From contig CAIIXF020000001.1 in NCBI GenBank assembly GCA_903813345.2, positions 37,605,366-37,669,365 on the forward strand: a stretch of 64,000 nucleotides of DNA, given 5' to 3'. The notes below the pieces were generated by a model, which ran no database searches, was not told where the DNA came from, and saw only the letters and a list, made by a program, of their open reading frames with translations. Source of the stretch: Owenia fusiformis (lineage: Eukaryota > Annelida > Polychaeta > Sabellida > Oweniidae). Positions 1 to 11,694 of the stretch are shown here, in pieces; positions within the stretch are counted from its first letter, which is position 1, and the number at the start of each line of letters is the position of its first letter. A program made the position numbers and the translations under genes.

Positions 1-781
1 CAAGCTCTGATCGATAGATAGCCGTCTCCCCATGCCAAAAAGGTTAAATTGTAATATGTTATATTTTATGTAATAAAATCTATAAAACGTACACATGTTC
101 TTTGGATATAAACTAAGTTTTGGAGGTCACTAAGCACCAGAAGGGGCATCTAAGGAGATAGGCAGTGGTTCCAACAAGCTAATACCACCCCAACACAGCA
201 AATGATATGCTGAAATGGTCTAGGCAATAATTTAGTGGTCAGCTCATCAGTTGCAGAACGCAAACCATATGGGCAGTTTAATTCCCAGATCTTAATCCCC
301 CAGATTTTTATCTTGTGGATATCGTAAAGCCAATATTTATACTGACAGGCCCCTAACAATATCGATCTTGAGAGGGCAATATCTATGCCAATATGTACCA
401 TCCACGTTGATGTGTATCGGCCAGGGTCATTAACAAATTTGTTTGCAGTATTCATTTGTGCATAGAGCGGAGAGGTGTCTACTTTGAGCAAGTTTTGTAA
501 GTAGTTTTTGAAACAATAGACAGATTGTCATCAAACTCTCAGAACATTATTCACATTGAATGAACTAAATAATTCTAAAATGTCAATTAAGGCAGAATAT
601 GCAAAATTGATCGAATTATTTAAACGTTCTAACGGTCCTGTTTTTGGACACTCTGTACCTTATTTATAATGACGGGTCCTTTGATTCCAGAATAACATGC
701 TATACATTTGGCTTGATGATATAGTGACTTATTATGAAATTAAATAATATGGGAATTATTCAGTTTTGTGCTTTATAACAG
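1..781. other. upstream or intronic sequence, no gene recognised
   Basis: AT-rich sequence ending at the acceptor of the first CUB exon (AG at 780-781), so at least its right part is probably intron of that gene. The minus strand is open for 113 codons at 150-491. Its translation contains tryptophans and cysteines but matches no family I know, so it is not called as a gene. No repeat or RNA gene was recognised. Confidence 0.5.
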
Positions 782-888
782 ATGAGTGTAGTGGTTTTCT
801 AAATGCTACCATAGAACCACAGTTGATAACTTCACCAGACTACCCGAGGCATTATCAAGATTTCCAACACTGTAATTGGAGAATTATT
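782..888 (+). CDS. CUB gene exon, first CUB strands
   Basis: Acceptor AG at 780-781, donor GTAAGT at 889. Two bases complete a codon begun upstream, so this is not the first exon. It encodes the CUB opening with SPDYPRHYQDF and HCNWRII, including the aromatic and Cys residues typical of CUB strands. Confidence 0.8.
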
Positions 889-3800
889 GTAAGTGTTCAT
901 AAAAAGAAACAAAAGACGGACATGCGGCGTCAAAATCCAGCATTCAAAATAATGACAAGTGTAAAAACACAAAATGTAAGATATGAAATGGTGATTTATG
1001 GGATACCAACAATTACATAATAATACCTTTAGTTAATTAAGTTTCATTTTACAGGCACCAAAGGGTTGCAGAATAGTTCTGAGATTCGTTGACTATTTCG
1101 AGATATTTTGCAAAAATGATGTCTGTTATCATTGGTTGGAAATAAAATACACGAAATCACTGGGACTTCCAGGTCCAAGGTAAAGCTTCATAAAACTAAC
1201 CAGTTAAAGGAGAAACAGTGCACTATATTATCAACATATAAACTGGCTATATAAATATTTCATAACATACATTCATTTTATTTTGGATATAAATTGCCAT
1301 TTGTAGGTTTTGCTGTAAACCAGAAAAGATGCCAGAGGCTTTAATATCCAAAACGAATGAGGCTGTTGTCCTTTTTAGAAGCGACTATAAAAGTGAAACG
1401 ACGCATCGCGGAGGATTTAAATTGGAATACTCATTACAATTACCAGGTTAAGTTTCAGCTTAATTAGTTATCGTAATAAAACTGTATTGAAAGGGGCAAA
1501 ACAGCAGAAATACTATACTAGTAATATATTCAATTAATAAAAACATATATATTATGTGTAGAGAATCCTTGACCAATTGGTCATATTTAGAATGATAGCC
1601 CTTGAATGCAGTATATTTGATAATGTTCACCTGCACGGCAAACGATCAAACTGCCATTTGTGTTCCATATTCGATACTTTTTATTTTTGTTTTTGCTGGT
1701 TTGGACAGATTCGTCTTGTGAAGCAGCATTGGGTTTGACCACGACTTTAACAACTAAAACTTCTGCCCCAACAGTTCCAGACATATCTAACCACACGGAT
1801 GGCAATATAAGTAGGTGACAACTTAAGGGCATAAACCCTTAGTCCCTCCCAAGAAGTAACCGTATGTGATTATTTATGGGATAGATTTCAATTTCCACAA
1901 TTTAACATCTAACATAGTTGACTTCAATGCATGAAATAGTGGCCTTAATGTTAAAGTGTGATGAATACAGTCAGAAAATAGAAGTGGGCGTTGCACACTG
2001 GGTCAAAGGGCATGCCTTCGGGTGGCTGTCTTAAATACCCTTATTCTGAAAAATGTAATTGTAAGTTTAATTTAATATCATGATTGTTTACCAGGAGGCC
2101 TAAAATAGCTTATGATAAAGTGTATATGTTTGGTATTATAATTACCAGGACATAATTATGATTCATAGTCAAACGAAAAACTTCTTACTCGAAGCTAGAA
2201 TTCAATCGTCAAATCGCTGCTCCTATGCTATAGCACAGAGCCACCTACGAGGGGTGATCAGGAATTTCTGGACCGTTGGCTCTATTTTTGCCATTTTTTA
2301 TTCTTTCTTAATGATTTTTTCACACAATGTAACCCAAATATATAGGATTACACCATGACTATTTCATTGTTCTTCGACATCATTATCCTATTATTTTTGT
2401 TACCATGGTAACCGATGACGCAATAAGGTGGAGCTTGCTATTATGTACTTAGATTTGTTATAAGGAAAACCATGAAACTTCAAATAGATTATAGTTTTAG
2501 CTTTTTCGATCTGAATTTTAACTGAATGACAGGTGATTTTAAATCAACTTAACTGAATGACAGGTGCCCTCGGTGTCATTATGGTTCTCCAAAAGTGACT
2601 TCAGCACACTATTCGTAAGGAGAGGGGTATGGAGTTCTTCAAGAGATTTCGTTTACACAATGATAACGCACTACCCCACAGAGCAAACCTCACACAAAAT
2701 GTGATTGATTCCATCGGTTTTGGCCGTGTACCACAGGCATCATATTCCCCAGACTTAGCTGGCTTTGATTTCTATCTTTTCCCCACAGTGAAGAACAAAT
2801 TAAAAGGTATCGACTTTGAGGACAGTAATAAGATTATTTGGGACTTCACACGCCAATGCTACAAAGTAGGCAAAGACGACCTGTATCACATCTTTCGGGA
2901 CTGGGTGAAAAGGCATAACAAATGCTTACAAAATGCTTCTTTGAACGATAAGAATTAATGGAAGAATAATTACAGTTACGATGAACATTAATGCATATAC
3001 TTAATGAAATAATACAATCTATTACAGTATGTCACATATTCAGCAATGAATACAGTGTCCAAATATCATATGAAATTACTGTGGGTTTTTCAAATTTTGT
3101 ACTTTTTCTGGGCTCCACCACGTCGCGTCACCGATTACTATGGTAACAAAAATAAAAGGATAATGATGTCATAGAACAATGAAATCTTCATGGTGTGGTC
3201 CTATATATTTAGGTTATATTGTGTGAAAAAATCACTAAGAAAGGTTAAAAATGGCAAAAATAGAGCCAACGGTCCAGAAATTCCTGATCACCCCTCGTAT
3301 TGTCAGAAAACAACTTCTTTAATATAGCATTTCATATACTACAGCAACGGGCGATCAAACTCCTCCAAGAACCACACCATCAAGACGAACAAAACCAACA
3401 GCACCACCGGTGGAAGACCAACTATGCGGGGGTTGCACAGGTCCTCCTAATTCAATTCAACCAAAATGTGAAGTATGTCCTAATTCTTCATGTAATTTCA
3501 CAGGTTTTACCGTTATACTATCCCTTCCTGGGGAATAGCAGCATTAAAAAAATCAGCATTGAAAAAAAAATAATAACATTTATTTAATCACATCTTGCCA
3601 TAGTGAAATCGAAAATGATAATGAATTCCCCTGGCCATCCTCGTATTCCATTCTCTGACAACATGATGAAGTCCATTTGTACATTCTGTCCCCCAAGAAA
3701 TACCAAGAGGACCCTCGTTACCTAGATCTTTACTGTTCTAAAAAGTATATATCATACTGAATATGCATTTCCAAGTTGTATAACTCATCCAAATACTGAA

Positions 3801-5588
3801 CATCATATAGTAGTCCAGAGGTTTTAAGAGAAGGTTTTTATTTTTGGCGTAATTCAACCCCTATCGTTAGCAGCATGCCTGATCCTATCCTATGATCCAT
3901 CATAATGATTTAAAGAGTATTGAAGATTTTTGTCAAATGCAGATAAACTTCCATTATACATAATTACATTGGAAATCCATTCTTAAGAGTAAGAATATGG
4001 GTACTTAAGCAGGACATTAAAGCTAAACGAATGGACTTTTACTTTTTTTGCTTGGTACTAATAATTGATAATATTTTAGACAGAGTCGAAATGTAAACTA
4101 CCAAGTGGTTTAAAGGTTGACTGCAAAAAGATGTCATGTTGTAAAAATGCTAGAGCAGTAAACAGCACGCATTGCCAAGGTGAGTACAGGTACAGTATAG
4201 ATGTTATTTTACGACAACGACATTCACTTTTACCACCATCAGCACCACGATCAATGGACCACGTAGTGTATCGCGAACAAATTTTGAACTGGGAGTATCG
4301 TTAGACCACATAGTCGTCTTTTTACATTAGGACAATATTTTATCTCAACTAAATCATATAGCAAGCCTAATTTTAAAGATATCAATTTTGGTGACCAAAA
4401 TGTAAAGTGAGAAAATAATTGGAAAAATAACGTGGTTTTCAACTTGATCGCTACTTATCCATTATTAATTGGTAAAATCCAAAATACTTTTTTTTATCAT
4501 TTTTTGTGCTTAAGTTGGAGAGGACATTTTTATGTAAAATCAGGTATGCGCGGACTAACTAAAACTAAAAACTAACAATTCCCCAAGTCAAAGATAAAAC
4601 TGTCCAAAATTCTAAACATTCCACTATCTGGTCTTTTATAAATTGTTCTGATTTCATCCATATTCATAGTTCTTTATAAAGAGTTACAAACGGTCTTGAG
4701 TTTGTCTTGACAGAGGCAAACACTAAACGTAAATATTATGTAACAGCGTATACGTTAACATATTTTAGTTCCAACGTGCCGAAATTGGGACCCTTGGTCA
4801 ATATGCTCGAGGAGTTGTGGTGCCTGTGGGATACAAATAAGATATAGAACATGTATCTACAAAAATCCAGAGTAAGCACACCAACACATTGTTAAAAGAA
4901 AGAAATGGCGTTAAATGCCTGGATAAGCAAAGACAGACGGAGAGTTTGAATGCTGGTGCCAATTTATAATATTTAACTCGTTCATGTAATTTAGGATCAA
5001 AATTGCGAACTCTACCCCTTTGAAATTTCTGCAGTTTTGGAATCATAGTCGTTTCTGGTTCACATGGATCATTTTCTCTTCTAATTTTCCAGTCTAGAAT
5101 TTCAAGGATCCCAAGAACGTGTATGTAAAACGCAAGTTTGTAAACCTGAGTGTGAGGAGAAAGTTTTATGTAAATTACTAAGGCCTTGGAACGAACAGCA
5201 CTTGTGCGAAAGGTATGTTCTCAATTCTTCTTGCTGTACTAAAATGCATTTTAAGAGGCGTGATTCTTTGTCCATTATTTTGGTTTATCACAGTTGTTTT
5301 TAATAATTATTAAACATTAGATTATATTACATTATTCAATGAATTATATTCGGAACGAATGCCAACTTATGAAGTTCTACAATCAAGCAGGTACAATTGT
5401 AAACAGAGGACCCCCGCATGATATATCTTAAAATATTTATACTTAAAAGTTATTGATATCAATATTCGTCTACTACTGCTTTGGCTACATACCTGGTATG
5501 TACGAGTGTATTGAATTGTTTCGTTTTCAGACTTTGTAAGCCTTGTTGCAAGCCATATACTGAAGAAGATGGCCAGTGTGTCATGTAA
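782..5588 (+). CDS. CUB-domain protein with ADAM10/17-like cysteine-rich C-terminus (5' incomplete)
   Basis: Spliced gene read from eight exons: 782-888, 1055-1179, 1307-1446, 1709-1810, 3345-3472, 4080-4179, 5098-5212 and 5531-5588, ending in TAA. All introns are GT-AG, and phases 0,2,1,1,0,1,2 keep one frame for 290 residues. Residues about 1-125 form a CUB domain: the strand motif SPDYPRHY, then HCNW, FCKND, and the closing LFRSDY and GGFKLEYSL. A Thr/Ser/Pro-rich stretch of about 60 residues follows, probably an O-glycosylated stalk. The last ~115 residues hold about 20 cysteines, including SCCKN and CKPCCKP. Their spacing resembles the disintegrin and membrane-proximal region of ADAM10/17. 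No transmembrane segment follows, so the product is probably secreted. The N-terminus lies upstream of 782 and could hold a metalloprotease domain. The ADAM link is inference from the cysteine pattern; the CUB call is firm. Confidence 0.8.
1055..1179 (+). CDS. CUB gene exon, middle strands
   Basis: Acceptor ACAG at 1051-1054, donor GTAAAG at 1180. It encodes APKGCRIVLRFVDYFEI and FCKNDVCYHWLEIKY, the central CUB strands. Phase 0 in, phase 2 out. Confidence 0.8.
1307..1446 (+). CDS. CUB gene exon, last strands
   Basis: Acceptor TTGTAG at 1301-1306, donor GTTAAG at 1447. It encodes FCCKPEKMP and the closing strands AVVLFRSDY and GGFKLEYSL. Phase 2 in, phase 1 out. Confidence 0.8.
1709..1810 (+). 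CDS. CUB gene exon, Thr-rich linker
   Basis: Acceptor GGACAG before 1709, donor GTAGGT at 1811. It encodes a Thr-rich linker (LTTTLTTKTSAPTVP) with one N-glycosylation sequon, NHT. Confidence 0.7.
2248..3297 (+). mobile_element. mariner-type element, internally deleted, in an intron of the CUB gene
   Basis: Terminal inverted repeats starting CGAGGGGTGATCAGGAATTT face each other at 2248 and 3297, flanked by TA on both sides. Similarity of the two ends extends inward more than 150 bases, past the GGTGGAGCT / AGCTCCACC stretches. At 2629-2958 the + strand encodes the C-terminal part of a mariner transposase: HNDNALPHRA and SPDLAGFDFYLFP, with 34 residues between the two aspartates (the D34D spacing of mariner). 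The N-terminal DNA-binding part and first catalytic Asp are missing, so the copy cannot move by itself. A related copy lies at 13845-16275. Confidence 0.9.
2629..2958 (+). pseudogene. mariner transposase, C-terminal fragment
   Basis: An open stretch of 109 codons with two of the three catalytic aspartates (in NDNALPH and in GFDFYLFP) and the WVKRHNKCLQ end typical of these proteins. It lacks about two thirds of a normal ~340-residue transposase. It lies inside the inverted repeats of the element at 2248-3297. Confidence 0.85.
3345..3472 (+). CDS. CUB gene exon, Pro/Thr linker and first cysteines
   Basis: Acceptor ACTACAG ends at 3344, only about 45 bases after the end of a mariner insertion. 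The exon encodes a Pro/Thr/Arg-rich linker and then CGGCTGPP and PKCE. Donor GTATGT at 3473 keeps the frame into the exon at 4080. If it is not used, the frame reads on about 20 codons to a stop at 3536, giving a short isoform. Confidence 0.7.
4080..4179 (+). CDS. CUB gene exon, disintegrin-like segment
   Basis: Acceptor TTTTAG before 4080, donor GTGAGT at 4180. It encodes a cysteine-rich segment with SKCKLPSGLKVDC and SCCKN. The order C-x-L-x-x-G, DC, CCKN resembles the disintegrin domain of ADAM17-type proteins. Confidence 0.7.
5098..5212 (+). CDS. CUB gene exon, cysteine-rich segment
   Basis: The acceptor used is TCTAG at 5093-5097. A second AG at 5091-5092 would bring an in-frame stop at once, so the downstream AG is chosen. 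It encodes RVCKTQVCKPECEEKVLC. Donor GTATGT at 5213, phase 2 out. Confidence 0.65.
5531..5588 (+). CDS. CUB gene last exon with stop
   Basis: Acceptor TTTTCAG ends at 5530. It encodes LCKPCCKPYTEEDGQCVM and TAA at 5586-5588. The CxxCC motif is like the membrane-proximal domain of ADAM10/17. The chain ends there with no hydrophobic anchor. Confidence 0.7.
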
Positions 5589-6825
5589 GCTAACGAAGTT
5601 AACCCAAAGACAGCACCAGATGATAGTAGCATCATTGATTATCAAGGAGGATGTGCTCCCAGGATCCAAACACGATATTTTCCAACAATGAAAACGTTGA
5701 AATGTCGTTATTCTCTGAAATTAAAACCGACTATTAATTCAAAATAAACAGTTCAAAAGATTCGAAAAATTTCTTGTGAATTTTGAAATTTTTTGTTAGG
5801 AAATAAGACCAAAATTCACGATTCAGATGTTGAACTGAACAAAATGGCTGCTGTTTAATTGAATTCGAATTTTGTATCACAACATGCCCATATATGGGAC
5901 AAAATATCGATGTTGCACTCTGGAAGCCAATACGGCCTCCTTGATTGATTTCGAATTTTCCCAGTGAGTGAGTGTGCTGTACTAGCACTAGTTCTGTGTA
6001 TGTGCATATATTTATCAGAATAAAGTACTTCTGAATTTGAAAATATTGTCCTGGATTAAATGTTGCAAAATATTGCATATTGCAAAATCAGACCGCGATA
6101 GAATATTAACGTGTTGTATTTGTAGGGCTGTAGTTAATTGGTTACTGGATGACATATAATTAGATATGCAACTAAGAACCTGAATCCCAGAATCACACGA
6201 TGCATGAAATGCATCGGCAAAACTCATCGTTCGAGTCAATTTAGATTTTATACTCAAATGCTTCATGGCATAGGACCACTGCTAGAAAAGAAATATTTGA
6301 ACTTCAATACTGGATTTGGTATCAGATTTGGTTCACATTTATGTATGTGCATATAATATCTGCTAGACAAAATATTCCAATTCCTTAAATAAAAATGGCT
6401 GCTATTTTTGTTTTGAATGAAGTTTGTTCTTATCATTAGTTATCAGATAGGCCTATGCTAAGAATTGATAGGCTTACAGTTAAAAGTTAGAAAATCTCCC
6501 CTCATCATTCTCCCAGGGTTTTTGCTGGTCTTTTTCGGAAGCTTGAAAGATTTGTTTTCAATGATCCTTCCTGGGTTTAACCCATTGAAAACAGTGGAAC
6601 GAAATACGGCAAATATTTCCCAATTCACCACTTGCATATTTCCTATGACATAAAACCGTAAAACAAGACACACTTCAAGGAGTACCTGACTGTTCCTTGT
6701 GCGTTGAATAAAGTCTGGTTTAAATCAAGCCTAATCAGTCTGATCTATCAATTGCAAAATTAACAAAATATCAGCCAACCAGCCCCAACACACGCGTGAA
6801 GGACCCGTTTATATTTGTAGCCCTA
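5589..6825. other. 3' flank of CUB gene, no further gene seen
   Basis: AT-rich sequence after the stop codon at 5588. No exon with family motifs, no clear repeat and no RNA gene were recognised. The minus strand has two open stretches at 5734-6266, but they contain no recognisable motif. Confidence 0.5.
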
Positions 6826-7045
6826 GCTTTAACCCCAAGTCTAGTTTTAACCCCCACCCTAGCTGATTTTGACGCTAAACCTAGATGTAACCCCTAACCT
6901 TAGGTCTAACCCTAACCTCGACACTAAATCTAACCCTAGCTCAACCCTGGTACAAGCTTTAACCCTAACCCCATCTTTTACCCTACCATCGTCTTTAACC
7001 CTAATCCAAAAGCCCAAAACCCTAAACATTAACCCTTTCAATTCG
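6826..7045. repeat. degenerate interstitial telomere-like CCCTAA repeat
   Basis: About 220 bases dominated by variants of TAACCCTAACC, spaced by short diverged pieces. This matches a decayed TTAGGG array, the animal telomere repeat, read in the C-rich sense. A simple-sequence expansion unrelated to telomeres is the alternative. The open frames on both strands here come from the repeat. Confidence 0.75.
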
Positions 7046-7477
7046 ATTTTTGAAATTTGTCAAAGGAGTGGTATCGATATGGTGAACTTTCTGAACACAC
7101 GTTTCTCTTAAACCAGTCATTAAAACATTCTGAAATTCTGAATTTTACACACCGTCAATTTAATGATCATCTTTTTGATGGTAACATTATAATTTGAAAT
7201 ATATATATAATTACTTTTCATTATATTGTTTTAGAAAACACATCGGACATTTCTTTTGTACTTGGTATCATATGTTCGGAATGAAATGAAACATCCATCC
7301 GAACCCAATTGGAACAAAACGACATAAACACAACGTGTTTAGGTCTCTCAATATTGTAATTGTACATAGGAAAAGTATTGGTTGATTTTAGAAAAGTATC
7401 ATGTTAATGAAATAAAAGGTTTATCTTAATGTTTTATCTATTTTGGGAGGTTTTGTTTTACGTTTTTGCATACCATT

Positions 7478-7812
7478 TTTAAATCAACTAAAATTTCCTT
7501 TGTATAACTATAATATTGAGTGGACTAAGAAAATGTTGTGTATGCTATTTTGTTCCAACAAGGTTCGGAAAGACATTTTATTTCATTCTCAAGAATTGGT
7601 AGAAATGAACAAAAAACAATTGCAAAAACAAAAAATGTTAACAATTTAAATCAACTAAAATTTCCTTTGTATAACTATAATATTGAATGGACTAAGAAAA
7701 TGTTGTGTATGCTATTTTGTTCCAACAAGGTTCGGAAAGACATTTTATTTCATTCTCAAGAATTGGTAGAAATGAACAAAAAAACAATTGCAAAAACAAA
7801 AAATGTTAACAA
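7478..7812. repeat. 167-bp tandem duplication
   Basis: Two head-to-tail copies starting at 7481 and 7648. They are almost identical: one G/A change (GAGTGG versus GAATGG) and one extra A in a poly-A run are visible. The high identity implies a recent duplication. Confidence 0.9.
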
Positions 7813-9670
7813 AATAGTTATATAAAATATATATAAATATTTGTTTGCATTAAATTGTTGCGAATCAGTCAACATTACATAAAGGACAGTGTTTTTACAG
7901 AATGAAAAAACAGAGAAAAACATTGTTGAATTCAGTTCACCATATCGATACCCATCCTTTTATGTTTTGAGTTCTTATATCTCAAAGCTGGTGAAAAATT
8001 TCTGAAAATAATGATATACTCAATCGTATAGGAACTTTAAAGGAATGCTTTTCCCGAATATTAGGCAAAAATATTGAGAAACTTAGGTAATACAGTTTGT
8101 GATTTAGTTTGATGACCTTGACCTTTGACCTTGCACATTTTACTTTTGTTACATTAGACCTCGGTAGGTCTTTTGTGATTAAATTTACCTTAATTAATTC
8201 GAATCTGAAAAATCAAATTGAAAAATCAATTGGGTTAGGCTTTGAGAGGTCATTTAAGGTCAATTAAAGGTCAAAGCCCAAATTTTATTTCAGATTTGAA
8301 CTCCTGGTAACTTAAATCAGTTGATATGAAGCAAATATCAAATGACGATTTTGAGCATTATTTTAGACCAAAATATCTCAAAAGTGGTAAACAATTTCTG
8401 TTTAAACTTTCGGCTAACCCTATAAACATAATCTCATTAATAATTGCACCAGATTTCGGCTTTAAATATTGAATATTTATTGACCATTTTGAGTAAGCAG
8501 AAAAACATTTTCTTGACCTAGATTTTGACCTTGACCTAGATTTAAAAAAATTTCCCGCTTAGTTCAGCCAAGATCAAGCGAGAGGCCACATAGGAAATAA
8601 GGGTGTAGGATAGAATAATCGAAAAATCCCAAATTCTTGAAATTATATTGGAGGAGGAGTCCTCTAAATTATTACATGTTTTTGCCATACGTGCTTCTAA
8701 TTTTCTGAACAACATTTGACTTGCCGTTTCGGTAGGCATTTCCTAGATATTGTTAATTTAAATCAGCATACTACTCATCTGATTTACTCTGGCTGCAACT
8801 TCAAGAGGTTTGCATAATTCTTAATAAGTGAAACTATTATTGTATTGAATAGATGTCAGGTTTTTAATTTGTCTGAATAAAAAGTAGTTATAGATTTCAG
8901 AAAACACAGTAGAGAACAAGCTGAGCATCTGTTCCGTAAAATTATTATACTAAATTGTTTCCTCATCCAATTAAAACCTATCGATGTGCAGTAAAACCTT
9001 ATTTAGATGACGATATTAAACGAATTGGATATTCATACGTAGAGAACGTCAAACGAATTTGGTCATAACCAAAGATCACGGAAATCCCCTAGTCAGCCAG
9101 GCCTGATAGTAGTCCAAGCAAAGATTGAGTGTGACAGACTTCTATTTTTATTCATGTTACATTTAATTATAAATTGTTTACACAACTAAACATTTAAGAG
9201 GGCCTATTAAGGATCATGTACTCACATATATCCTGTAAAAGTATGAAGTCACCTCATTTTATATTTAAGAAACATTTAGCCTCACTGGAGATGTAAAGGA
9301 AATGAAGTTTAATGCTAATTATTCTAAGCCAACCAAAAAGATACCATTTGCAAGTGAGTCAAAGATGTTAAAACTCACATCATGTACTGTGTTTTTTTTT
9401 CAAAAAATCATTGACTGTGTTGTCGGCTTGGATGTCCAAAAATGTAAATATGATGACAAGGTCTTTGTTAGAATCGAGGTCAAATGTTTGGCGGATTATT
9501 GCAAGAAATAACCCCAACTAAAATTATGATCAAATTATTGGCTAGAACATACGATTTAAATAGAAGACGTTACACGGCTGATACACTTGTGTTCTCTTTG
9601 AGCTTAACAAAAGTGCCTCTGGTAAAATTGCAACGAGCAAGAAGAAGGTAATACTAGATATGTATATATA
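7813..9670. other. intergenic stretch with AGGTCA-type motifs
   Basis: AT-rich with no recognisable gene. At 8110-8280 and 8510-8540 it is dense in TGACCT/AGGTCA hexamers. The open frames here lack known motifs. Confidence 0.45.
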
Positions 9671-10184
9671 CAGGGTTGGTCAATAAAATACCGAAGTTTA
9701 AAGATGAATATCACATAATATACGGTATGTTCAATCATTCCAATATTATATAACATTTGCTAACAATATTGTCGCGCCGGGACGTTTCCAAGGAGTACCC
9801 TGTATCTCAACTTCAGGGAAAGGCCAGGGACGATATAAGGGATCTTTGAGGCGTTGTATTTGGGTGCCGACCTGATTTGGTGGTACGGCAGTTACCTTTC
9901 AAAGATGGCAAGATAACAATGATATACAGGGATTTTAAAATCTATTCCAACATAGAATAATGGTACAAATAATTTCAAAAAATGTCTATATAGAGCTTGA
10001 ATGTCTCTGTAATTGTTCACTTCAGCTTCTTCCAGTCTTCTCTCTCTTCTAATAACTCCTCTTCTCACAAATAACCTTCTTGAATAATTGTAAGAGGAGG
10101 AGGATCTGCTCCTCTGAACTATCTTCACCCTCTAGGAGGTCCTTCTGCTCTAGGTATCGTCTCGTCTATCTCACTGTTGCAATG

Positions 10185-11690
10185 TGATATCTATGGAGGA
10201 GGAACCACTCGGGAATGTCAATCAATACTCTGAGATTAGACCCGAGTTATAAATGCTCCAAATAATCTTCACTGCGCTGTCCCTCAGAGTAGTCTCGTCT
10301 CAGAGGAATCGGGGCTCCGCAGAGATAAGACCTGTGGGATGTAACTGCTCCCAGTAAACACACACCAATGTCCCTCAGAGTCTTCTCACCTCGGAGGAAT
10401 CAGGGCTCCAGGAGTTTTGGTTCCGGAAGTGTAACCTCGGCTCGAGGAGTTATTGTATCTCTATAAAACTCTATGGAGGAGGAACAACTCAGGAATGTCA
10501 ATCAATAATCTGAGATTAGACCCAAGTTATAAATGCTCCAACTAATACGCACCACAATGTCCCTCAGAGTCGTCTCACCTCGGAGGAATCAGAGCTCCAG
10601 GAGTTTTTGGTTCCGGAAGTGTAACCTCGGCTCAAGGAGTTATTTTGTCTCTATAAAACTGTCTCGTGGAAGGGGTCCAGGCTCCGGGAGTATCTTCTGC
10701 TCGGGGAGTCGCCACCTCACAGGAGAAACCTCTTCTTTTGTACAAGACCCTAGCTATTGGAGTACCTTCCACTCCAGGAGTTGTCTCGTCTCAGGGGAAA
10801 CCTCTGCTCCTGAACGCAACCCTGGCTATTGGGAGTACCTTCCGCACCGGGAGTCTTCTCGTCTCTATAGTAACTTCTGCTCAACCTCTCTCACATGTTT
10901 CTTGGAAGGAGTCCAGACTCCGGAGATATCCTCTACTCAGGAAGTCGCCACTTCACAGGAGAAACCTCTTCACCCTCTATAGAGAAATAACATCTCTGGA
11001 ATGTCAATCAGATGGTGAGATTAGACCAGAGCTGCTACTTCTCGATCGTGGAGTACCCTAGTTCCGGTGGAGTAACCTTGGCTCCAATGAGAGTAAACCT
11101 TGCAACACAGAAATACTTTGGTTCCGGTTGTGTAACCTCAGTATCTAACTTCTGGAGGAGTCAAATCACCTCGGAGGATACGTCAAGTTCAGCAACTTTT
11201 ATCAATTTCGGATCATCAATAACTCGGAGGAGGAGAAGGAGCAACTCACGAATATCAATCATTAAACTGAGATTAGACGGAGCTGTATCCTCAACCCTCG
11301 GAGCAGATTCCACTCTAGAATAGATGGAGGAGTAAGCACTCGGAGCTGGCAATCCTCGGAGCAAATACAACTCGGAGATATAACACTTAAATAATTGGAG
11401 GAGTAATCACTCGGAGCTTGCAATCCTCGGAGCAGATACAACTCGGAGGAGATATAACACTTAAATAATTGGAGGAGTAATCACTCGGAGCAGTGAGTCC
11501 TCGGAGCAGATATGACTCTCGAATATCAATCAAACTGAGATTAGACAAGAGTCATAATTACTCGGAGCAGGCGATCCTCCGGGCAAATGGAGTAGTAATG
11601 ACTCAGAGCTGACAGTCCTCAGAGCAGACACGACTCCCGAATATCAATCAAACTGAGATTAGACAAGAGTTGTAACTATTCGGAAAAGGA
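10185..11690. repeat. GC-richer array of diverged tandem repeats
   Basis: Built from short words such as CTCGGAGGA, CTCCAGGAG, AATGTCAATCA and GAGATTAGAC. At the left, a unit of about 279 bases beginning CTATGGAGGAGGAAC is repeated at 10191 and 10470. At 11385-11510 a shorter unit with AATTGGAGGAGTAATCACTCGGAGC recurs. Open frames on the + strand at 10533-11323 follow the repeat and change frame between units, so I do not call a protein. Confidence 0.7.
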
Positions 11691-11694
11691 ATCA

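Noticed and set aside
150-491. 113-codon minus-strand open frame
   Set aside because: Long for this AT-rich background, but no motif, no splice context and no relation to the + strand CUB gene. Kept only as a note in the flank entry.
1587-1832. Minus-strand frame over the Thr-rich exon
   Set aside because: Shadow of the real + strand exon at 1709-1810.
6458-6673. Overlapping open frames on both strands
   Set aside because: No family motif and no exon signals; chance frames.
10533-11323. Serine/arginine-rich open frames in the repeat array
   Set aside because: The frames follow short tandem words and shift between units; low-complexity repeat and not protein.
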